From assembly GCA_964036665.1 (NCBI GenBank), contig OZ038533.1, positions 20,627,692 to 20,691,691 on the forward strand: a DNA stretch of 64,000 bases, read 5' to 3'. Under the pieces are notes generated by a model. It had not been told where the DNA came from, ran no database searches, and saw nothing but the letters and a program-made list of their open reading frames with translations. Source of the DNA: Gordius sp. MW1 (Eukaryota; Nematomorpha; Gordioida; Gordea; Gordiidae). The position numbers were made by a program, and so were the translations under genes. Of this stretch, positions 36,113-45,700 are shown in pieces. Within the stretch, counting starts at the first letter, position 1, and each line of letters starts with the position of its first letter.

Positions 36113-38440
36113 ACACAATGTCATATCTTCTTCTTCTTTATCAGTTATTAGGTCCCACAGTCGTGGGTTTTTAATGAGTTTCTTCCATATTGACCGGGTG
36201 AGTGTCATGACTTGACTAATCTCTTTTGTTAATAATTTTATCGACTTGCCCTTCCAGGTTACACGGGGTTCTCCTCTTCCTCTCTTCCCTGTTATCTCCA
36301 TGTCCAGTACTTTTCGGTCATTCGTCTACCTTCGAATATGCCCATACCATTTTTGTTCATGATCGTCATAGGTTAAATTCTTGTTTTTTTATAGTGAGAA
36401 AGTCAATCGTCATATGGTCGAGCTTAGTATACCCCAAGCTCCACTGCTTCATATCATCTCCGTGGCCTGTAATAGCTTTTCTTCCGTGGTGTTTAATGCC
36501 CATGTTTCACTTCCATAGAGTAACACCATTACGATGGAATTGTAAGCTTTGGTCTCCATATTGGTTTCTTATCGCACATTACACCGGATATACTCCGCCA
36601 TTTAAACCATCCTTTTGTCCGTGCATTGCCTTCATTTACAACATCCCTCTTGATGTAGCATCGAGCTGAAGTATGTACCTGTATACTTTTGGGTACTTTA
36701 AATGGTCATCTAGCGATGGGGTGCTTGTAACGTACATCTATAATACCGTTTATTTTATTAACCTTTAAACCATATTCAGATAGGCGCGTTGACCAATTTT
36801 CAGCTTCTTTGAATACTTTCTAATTTGTTTTTCGCATAGTATTATATGAACGTACACCAAGGAGATGGTTTTTAAATGTCTCTCGTTATCGTGCTCAGAG
36901 TTATATTAAATAAAAAGAGACTTAAAGCAAATCCCTGATATAAACCAATTTCAACCCGAAAAGGTTTAGAGTCTCCAATGTCGTCCTAACGCGCGAATTT
37001 CTGTGCGTCAGGGATATTTTGTTTCCCAAGCACCACCATATTAAATCACGGGGGACCGTGTCATAAGCTTTCTCCAAGTCGATAAAGACCATATGTCGGT
37101 CTTTCCTCTTTACACCATACTTATCCATCACCTTAATGCGAAGATTGGGTCGATTGTGGATTTGCCGACCACAAATTCGAATTGGTTAGCCGATATTTCC
37201 ACCGCGTTTCTTAGCCTTGTTACTAGATCCTTTCCATAAGCTTCAAGTTAGCTTGATACTTCTGTAATTGACATAGTCATGAGGGTCTATAATCGTGCTT
37301 GCTCTCCATTGATTAGGAATTGGCTCTTCTACCAATATCTTGTTAAAGAAATTCGTAATGGTCGTGACTCTTTCTTCTCCTCATCTGATTCATGCTTCCC
37401 TGGAAATTCCATCTGGACCATTAGCTTTTTATCTTGTTCATTTGTGTCCTAACTTTATTGACCCGAAAAAATTCTACCTATCTTTGGCTTACTATCGGGA
37501 AGGGAATCTTTGTCATATGCAATATTTACAAATTCATTGAAATATCCTTTCCATTACTTCTTTCGGCTTGAAGGTTTGACCCTTCTCGTTTAAACTATTA
37601 AAAGACCTCCGACATCACGGTTTTTTCCTTTACCTTGGCCAATTACTTAAGCCTGTCGCCCATTTAGGATCCAGTTTGTTTGCCATCTCAGTGTTCGCGG
37701 CATTCTTTGCAATTGCACGGCCTTTTAAGAGTTCTATTTGCCTCTCTATTCTCTTGTAATCGCCCGTTTTTAATTTATGCCACTGTTTAGTTAGATTTTT
37801 CTTTCTTTGATAAATCCCTAACCAATTGAGCCTACCACCATAATTCCCTATTCATAGTTTTGCCTCCTTTTGTCCTTCCTAGAACCTACATCATTGTTTT
37901 TTTTGTCAGCAGTTATCGTCTCCAAATCGTCGTCTACCTTCCTTTGCAACTTCCTTGCAATCAAGAGCGAGGAGGGGTTTTTATTGTATTTATCGTTTGC
38001 CGATATAGTGTTTCGTATCGAATTCAAGGTTCATAAACCCTTATACACTCAAAAAATATTATTCTTTTAAGATTCATATCAAGTGGACAAAATTGCCTGA
38101 CGACATCTTTCCTTATTACTTTGCAATATTTAATCCTACACAAATCCTTTCGCCTTATGAACAAAGAGTCAGTTTGATTAGAATGATCCCAGACCCCATT
38201 TCCACGATTTAATGATTCACTGTAGAACAGTTTGTATCCTTTTCCTAAATCCCGAGCTTTGGTCCCATTCCACCTCGTCTATTATAGGTAGGCGATGTGT
38301 ACCTTTCTTCTTTTTAGCATTTGTGCTACCTTGATGCTCTTCCCCGTCAACGTTCCTACATTCCAACACGTTATTCGCATTCTTTCCAAAACTAATTTCC
38401 TTAACCGCCTTCGTTGTGCGGCAAAGCCTTTTTCACGCTT
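36113..38440 (-). mobile_element. LINE copy 3, minus strand, broken
   Basis: The 3' end is at the low coordinate (TCTTCTTCTTTATCAGTTAT, the reverse of the copy 1 tail). On the minus strand, pieces of the reading frame are visible: GKRGRGEPRVTWKGK near 36290, MVFIDLEKAYDTVPRD near 37090 with the catalytic Asp present, and endonuclease motifs near 38360-38230. Stops and frameshifts are frequent. The 5' end fades near 38440, without the palindrome seen in copy 1. Plus-strand frames in this span are shadows. Confidence 0.88.
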
Positions 38441-39289
38441 CATGCGTGCATGCTTCTTTTTAAACTTATTTTAAAATTACTTTTCATTAAAAACTTAGTG
38501 TGTTAATTTTACATTTAGAGATTGATGATCATAATAAATAAGAATTAGTAATTGTCGTGTATTAAATTGAGTTTTCAAATCTACTACTGATCATAGCCAA
38601 CTTTATTAAAGCAAATGTAGTTGGCATCGTCATTCGTCATAGTCAATTTTTAAAAAATTCCGGCCTGCGGATGGTCTATAAATGTGCCAGACATGGATGG
38701 GCTTTTTGTTTGGAGTAAACTACAAGCCGGGATTGGACGGGGTGAACTAGCTCGGGCACGGCCTGGCTATAAGTAGGCCCGTCTCCGGCCAACAAAATAT
38801 TTTAAATAATGATTTGCTGTGTACTAATTGTTAATTTATAAAAATATATTTGTTTAATAATTATTTAAACAATTATAAAAATTTCTTATCATTTGTTCAT
38901 ACATTTTGCGTTGGTTCTTATTTTTAATAAGGTAAATTAAGAAAACTATTAATTTTTGCAAAAAACATAAATGGTTTTATGCAGCTAGTGCTTTTATAAA
39001 AGTTAAACGGTTGCTTGTTGGAAGAAATTACAATCCTTTTGAGACTGATAATTTTTTGACCTGATTGTTATTAAACGATTTCATTGTTTTAACATTGCCA
39101 TTATATTTGCATTTAAAGAGCATCAAAATGAAAAAATTTTTCAAGATTGGTTTAGACTAGACACGGGCATTCGAAAAAATTAGCGAGGGCTAGCGCCTAT
39201 AATTGAATCTCAACAAGCCTTAGCCTCGTACTGGGAGGGAAATTATAGCTTAAAGACCCGCGCATATCTCTAGTTCAAACAATGGCCCA
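38441..39289. other. Region without supported genes
   Basis: A GC-richer patch at 38660-38805 (CCGGCCTGCGG near 38662 and CGTCTCCGGCC near 38781) might be a short repeat, but no second copy was found in the window. The remainder is AT-rich. Confidence 0.4.
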
Positions 39290-39390
39290 CTTACTCTCGT
39301 CTCTCTCTCCCCATCTCCTACCCCCTTCGTGTGTTCTTGGCTAGATATAGGCGCGAGCGTGGAAGAGAAGGAGAAAGGGAGAGAGTAATG

Positions 39391-41495
39391 ATACGGAAAA
39401 CCGAGACAAACGTCTCGTCTCGAAAAACCGAAACGACCCGAGATCGGGACAAGAATTTTATGAGACGATACGAGATTTTTTTGGCGAAATCTCGGTTTTT
39501 TATTGACTATTTAGTAAATTATTGTGAATATTAATTTGAATAAATGCAAATCAATACGATTGGAGTATATATGATTTTAAAAAACATTTAAGTATAATAA
39601 ATATTATATATTGTTGCAAAATATTAAAAAATTTAGCAATTTCAGTTCGTTAACTTAAGTGTGGATGGCCCTTAAGGTATGTAGAGTTTTATTGTTGCGA
39701 TTAGTTTGTTTCGTATCGCCTTTTAAGCGTGTTTATGAAATTTTTGAAATATACTGTAAAGTAAACGATCGTGATAATCAGTAATGACTGATAAATTTTA
39801 ACTTTTTTTATGGATTTTACTTCTGAATCTAAAATTTTCATCAGAAGAATTGGTTTGAAAGAAAAAATTTAAAAATTTTTGCGTCGTAAAAAATATATGT
39901 ATCCATAGCATTTTTAAATATTACAAAATTTTAGGCTCAAAATGAGTTCTGATGTTGTAGTAAATGTTACTAAAGCATATTTGAATTTCGTAGTTTCTCA
40001 TCCTGCATGATGCGGGTATTATAAATTGGTGGTCAATTAGTATGAATAATTATAAGTTAAGCTTAGGTAGCTCGAAATATTTTGAGCACCCTAGTTTTAT
40101 TTGTGCCTGAATGATGATTTCAAAAGATTGAGTATTCGATGACACCGTAATAGATTAAATTATGAGTTTTCTATAAAATTTTATGCTTCAACTAATAGTA
40201 TACCACTAAATTTTTGAAACCTTATGCATTATTTTCACATTATAAACCGGGGTTGGCAGGTGCATTTGAATTTACTATAATTTTTATAATTCTCATCTAG
40301 GCAATAGAAAATAAATACACGAACGTATACTGTTTAGATAAATAACTATTGAATGGCAAGGTTAGTTAGAATTGGATGGTAATTATTTAAAATACAAATT
40401 CGATTATAATGCTTTTTGTCATAAAGTAAAATACGTGCACTTTAATTTAAGGTTAAAAACCTTATGTCCTTACTCCTATAATAATGCTGTTTTTATTGTT
40501 GTTTTTACAACGTTCTAATATATCGAACTAGTTATCAATTATGTAAATAATAATATTATCATTAAAAGTCACTCGCACTTTGTAGTTTTATGGGTTACCT
40601 TGGCAAGTAAAATCTGTATATGGCAACGCGACCATTGGTTACCTATGCAAAAACTTAACCTTTCTCTTTCAAGTATTCACGCAACCTATTCATAAAAGTT
40701 AATACATTCAAATAGTTAAAGGTCTTTCACCGTTATTATAACCTCGAACAGTGTATATAAACGCGTTATTTTAACTAAATAAACAATTCGTTCATTTCTT
40801 TCTATTATTTGGAAATAAATTGTTGTGTGCTTTCATTTGATTCCTTGTCTAATAAAATACTATATTTATTAACAGTTTATAGGTATCCAAGCCGCAACAG
40901 TTTATAACGCTATATTAAACATGCAATAAACTCTATGGGCTATAATTGATGATGATAATATCAATGGACTAAAATGTTTGCCTTAAATATGTTAAGGTCT
41001 ACTTAGAGGCTTTAGCCAGGGTTAATAAAGGGCCTCAATTTGCCTAATTATGTAACTAAGTCAAATATAGGTGAACTTAGAAATTTATACGTCATTTTAT
41101 ATTTGACATACACAGTGAATTTGATTCAAAGGTTACGATTTGCTAGAACTATATAATTTAATTTGTTATACTTCAAATTTATATACAGTTTTTTTTAATT
41201 GTCAATAATATGTCCTGTCGCGCAAATCTTTAAAAGTGCTTATTAAGGTTTTTGAAAAATATAACGGTTTGTTTACCACTTATTTAATATTTTTAATAAA
41301 AAGGAGGAATTTTTATTTCGTAAATTTAAAAAAAGGCGAGACAAGTCGAGAATTCTCGTCGAGACGAGACGAGACCGAGATTTTTCTAGACCGAGACGAG
41401 ACGACGAGATTTTTAAAATTGCTATTTTTAAAATTGCTCCCGTGGACGAGATTTTGCTTTCGAGACCGAGACAAGACGAGTTTGAAACACTAGGA
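39391..41495 (+). mobile_element. TIR element X, copy 3, with a solo LTR inside
   Basis: The left end is rich in GAGACAAACGTCTCGTCTCG and CCCGAGATCGGGACAAGAAT. The right end has CGAGACGAGACGAGACCGAG, TTTGAAACACTAG. The interior is parallel to copy 2 (18.25-19.84 kb): CTTTGTAGTTT, AACGCTATATTAAACATGCA and GTCTACTTAGAGGCTTTAGC. No transposase frame is seen. Confidence 0.72.
40591..40899 (+). mobile_element. Solo LTR of a retrotransposon
   Basis: It starts TGGGTTACCTTGG and ends AGCCGCAACA, giving TG..CA borders. Inside are TATATAA at 40754 and AATAAA at 40814. The flanks are GTTTTA on the left and GTTTA on the right, a short target duplication with one base of slippage. Copy 2 of element X keeps the empty site TTTGTGGTTTATAACGC at 19240, which independently defines the insertion of about 309 bp. 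Confidence 0.85.
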
Positions 41496-41531
41496 AAGTG
41501 TAATGTATCTGTAAGTAGTATGTACTCTAAT

Positions 41532-42216
41532 TAGAGGTCTGCAAAGTCACTTTTTTTCAACCCAAACCCGACCCGAAAGCGTTTTTAAATTTTCAACCCG
41601 AACCCGACCCGACCCGAAAGCGTTTTTAAAATTTCAACCCGAACCCGACCCGACCCGAAAGCGTTTTTAAATTTTCCCGACCAAGTAGAAAAATTTCAGG
41701 ATAAAAAATTTATTCGACAGAAATGATCATACAAAATTTGATTAATTAATTTATTAAATTGATTTACTAAAAATATGTATAAATATTGTGGCGTCTACAA
41801 TTTCGGGGCGTAAATTAGCCCTTCTCTCTTCTATAATTCTCCCAGCAGTGTAAAAAAACCTCTCGCTACTGGTAGACTATAATAGACTATAAACAATAAT
41901 AAATTATCATTTGTTAATATTTTACCTTTCGGGATTCAGCTTTAAATTTAAATTTGCCTCCAAATAAACGAAAACAATAGAAAAGGAAATTGATTATATG
42001 AATGAATGATTATAATTAATTATACAATTCTATATTGTTTAACAAAAATTATAGATTATAGCATTAATTTAACAAATACGTTTCGTTCATTTTGTAATGT
42101 AAGATTCATATCCTTTGAACCGGCTCTATAAATCCAACCGGACCCGACCCGAAAGCATTCTAAAATTTTCAACACCCGACCCGACCCAAAATTCGGGTGA
42201 CCCGTGCAGGCCTCTA
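41532..42216. mobile_element. 685-bp non-autonomous hAT element
   Basis: The ends are TAGAGGTCTGCAAAGTC and GACCCGTGCAGGCCTCTA. The flanks ACTCTAAT (41524-41531) and ACTATAAT (42217-42224) form an 8-bp duplication with one mismatch. CCCGACCCGAAAGCGTTTTT-type subterminal repeats occur at both ends. The middle is AT-rich and non-coding. Confidence 0.92.
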
Positions 42217-42615
42217 ACTATAATGTACATCGTTTTCCAGATATAGTGTGGCAAATTTTAATAAGGGGAAGGGGTTGAAATAAAATATAAATAACAGAAC
42301 CTATAGATAAAACTTTAATCTATAGGAATAAATTAATATTTTTTAGTATAGATGCAAAATGCGGTGAATACAGCTACAAGATGGGTTAAAATGGCCATTT
42401 TCAAATTTTTAACCTTGTTTATCTAAAAACTGGAGGGTTTAAAAAAATACTAAAATAATATTATTATTGAGCACAAAAGTCTCAATTAGAATTGTTATCC
42501 GATTGCGGGATAGCATCACAAGGTCAACATTTGTAGACCAGTGTATTCAATATATATTTTTTCCTTGTGATTCTCACATCTGTTTTTAAGCTTTAGTTTT
42601 TATTTTTGGAGGGAA

Positions 42616-42706
42616 ATGAAAGCCTTTTTTATATTTATACTAGTTTATAGACTCCATTCATCACCTATAATTCCCGTTAATAATGCTTTATATCCAGTTC
42701 TTCTAA
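42616..42706 (+). CDS. PLA2G15-like exon 1 with signal peptide
   Basis: The ATG opens MKAFFIFILVYRLHSSP, a short signal peptide, and continues to NALYPVLL. The donor CTAA|gtaatt leaves phase 1, and the join to exon 2 gives PVLLIPGDGG, aligning with PVVLVPGD of the human enzyme. This alignment is the main reason for choosing this start. Confidence 0.8.
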
Positions 42707-45700
42707 GTAATTTATTGTATACTAAATTTCTGCATGAATAAACCTAATAAGCAAATCTATAAGAAGTTATATTCAAGAAAGCCTTAACTTTAATATTTTT
42801 TAATCTAATAATTTTTATTAATAACAAATGCAATAATAGCATTTAATTAAATTATACTTATTAAGCTTACCTATGAGTTTCTATATCTTGTTAGGGTACT
42901 CTATAGCCAGTATTAAAAAGCATTGATTTTAAAATTAATTTATTGACAAATATAAATAACTCATTATATTTAATTTGTAAGCTTAGATTATTTAACATTA
43001 TGTTGTAGTACCAGGAGATGGTGGTAGTCACCTGGAAGCTCGACTCAACAAATCTTATGCTCCACATTATGTTTGTGACAAATACACCACAGAATGGTTT
43101 AATATTTGGTTAAACTTAGAGTTGCTCATGCCTTATGTCATTGACTGCTGGGTTGATAATGTCAAGTAAATTTTAATTTTTTATAATCTTAAATTTTAAC
43201 ATTTTTGGATTTATTGCTGCTGATCATGTGTTTACAAATTTTTAAATACAAATTTTTTGTTAAAGAATCCAAAATTTAAAAATGATGATATTTATTATTT
43301 TGGAACTTAGGCTTAATTATGACCCAGTCACCCACACTACTAGAAATACAATTGGGGTTGATATAAGGGTGCCTGGTTTTGGTAATACAACTACTATTGA
43401 ATGGATAGATCCCAATCAGAGATCCGTTAGTAAGCGGATTGGTATACATATATAAAACTCTCCTTTATTAACCCATTATGAAAAGGATATAAATTTTAAT
43501 TTAAGATTAGAGAAATTCTAAGATGTCTTTTAGTTAGGAATATTATTTTTCTCAATTTAATCAAAATATTCGATTCAAGTCATGATTATAATTGCATTTT
43601 TTCTCATCATTATTATAACTGGAAAGATATACTGTAAATTTGATAGTTTTTTTTAGCATTGTTTTGTAAGTACTAGCACCTTTTCAAATTAGGTTATACA
43701 GAAAACCATTACAAATTTTAATTTAGTATTATCTTATTTGATGCATTTTCATAAAAACAAATTTAATAGAAACATACCCTTTTTTGTTATTATATTTTCC
43801 TTTAAATGTTTTTATCTTGTGGTAAATGTAGCTTTATCAAAGTTTGATAATTTGCATCAGGTCGCTATTTTGCCTCTATAGTGGATAAATTGGTGACAAT
43901 GGGACTGGTCAGAGGTGTAAGTATAAGAGGAGCTCCCTACGATTTTCGGAAAACGCCATGTAAGTTATCTTTATCTACAAACACAAGCAATGCCACAAAT
44001 TCTTTATTTTAAATCAAATGGTAAAATTAAAACAAAAGATATTTGAAAGCTTACAAAATTATTTTCAAGTTGATTATAAATTTACAATGTTCTTCCTTTT
44101 GTTGAAATGTAGGCAAAAGTAGTAGGGGACTGACATAATAATGGTCATTTTATTATTTTCAATAATTTACATCCTATTTTTGTATATTTAAAAACTTTTA
44201 AAGGCTTTGCTAGTTTGGGTAGATAAAATAACACTTTAATTTTTTATAATTTTCTGATTTTATCCCGGATCCATCATAAAATTGAAGTGGAAAACGAAGA
44301 ACTCTTTAAAAATATGATAAAATTGGTGGAAGACATGTTTAAGTCATTTAATGCCACACCATTGGTATTGATATGTCACAGCATGGGTTGCATCTACATC
44401 AAGTATTGGCTCCAGACCATGCCGACCCCGTGGAAAAGCAAATACATAAAAGCTTGGATAACCCTTTCATCTCCTTGGGCCGGAACCGTGAAAGCTCTCA
44501 AAATGTTTGCTGCAGGTTTGCTCTCATATACATTACATATACGTCCTTTAGGAATTAGCAAAGGCTATACTAGTGATGTAATGAGAGGGTCTGCTAAACT
44601 AATATTATGGTTTGCCATAAATAATAGTCTCTCTTCTTTTTAGGACTTTGAATGTGAGCGTGGTGCAAGGCTAGCACTAGTAGATTAATTTGTCGTAGAG
44701 ACTCGGATGTGCCACTCGATAGATATATGCTTATTGAGCGTCTGATATCATGCTGTGTGCAGTTGCGTGCAGTCATATATAGACAATCTAAGCTTCTGGA
44801 GTGTAGCTAGAAAACAGGGCACATGATGCGGTGCTTAAAACATATCAACAATGCTCGCCTCATAGTAGTGTTATCTAAGATGGGGGGGGGGACCTTTCAC
44901 TAGGGAAGCACTCTCACGATAAACTCTTTTGATGGTGATAGAACTAAGTCTGTTTACTCCTTTTACCAGCTAAGGTGTAATAAGAGGCGCTAGTTAACAT
45001 CATTACGAAATAGTCTATGCTCACGTTACAATAATCTACTATGAGGCTAAATTTAAATTTGTTTCGGAAAGTATTATTTTTTAATTTTTGGTAACATTTT
45101 GTTCTTAGATCTACTTGATATGTGTTTATTTGCCTTGTGTCTAGGTGATAACTTAGATGCATACCCCTTGAACGCGCTCAAGATCAGAGATTCACAAAGA
45201 ACGTATCCTAGTTTAGCTTGGCTACTGCCCAGGCGGGAATTTTGGGCCGACAACGAAACTATAGCCACTACCCCGGCCAAAAATTATAGCGTGCGGGAGA
45301 TGGATCTATTTTTTAAAGATATTAACCTGACTGACCGTAATTCATGAAGAATAAAATCAATTATTTTTACGCTTTTAAATCTATAAACCTTAAAACGTCT
45401 CTTTTTATCATTCTCATTGTTAACTATTTGGATTTTATATTATAATAAGTCAGTACCTTAGTGCTCCCCCCTTCCCTACTTTTCAGAATTGCTAATAAAC
45501 TCTAGATGCTTATAAGTCCAAATTCTGGCTGACATGTTCTTTAATATGTTTACGAGTTTTTGACATTTAAAAGGTTTTCTGAGCTTTATAATTTTTAGTC
45601 CTCTAAACTAGTTTTTTGAAATTATTGGATTGTATTCTTAAACAATAATTATCTTGAACTGAAAGCTAGGGTTTATAGGAAATTATTAAAATCGAACCCA

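Larger units (their letters stand above)
39290..42550 (+). repeat. Y repeat copy split by two insertions
   Basis: Y sequence is present at 39290-39390 (GAGAAGGAGAAAGGGAGAGA), at 41496-41531 and at 42217-42550 (TTCCAGATATAGTGTGGCAA, ACCTATAGATAAAACTTTAA, ATTGCGGGATAGCATCACAA). TIR element X (39391-41495) and a hAT element (41532-42216) interrupt it. The order matches the uninterrupted copy at 35.24-35.73 kb. Confidence 0.75.

Noticed and set aside
36226-36669. 147-codon plus-strand frame
   Set aside because: It lies opposite the minus-strand RT tail of LINE copy 3 and has no motif.
39331-39534. Arg/Glu-rich 67-codon frame
   Set aside because: Translation of GAGAGAGA and GAGACGAGA words in repeats Y and X.
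44373-44558. 61-codon frame overlapping PLA2G15-like exon 5
   Set aside because: Shadow frame of the real exon.
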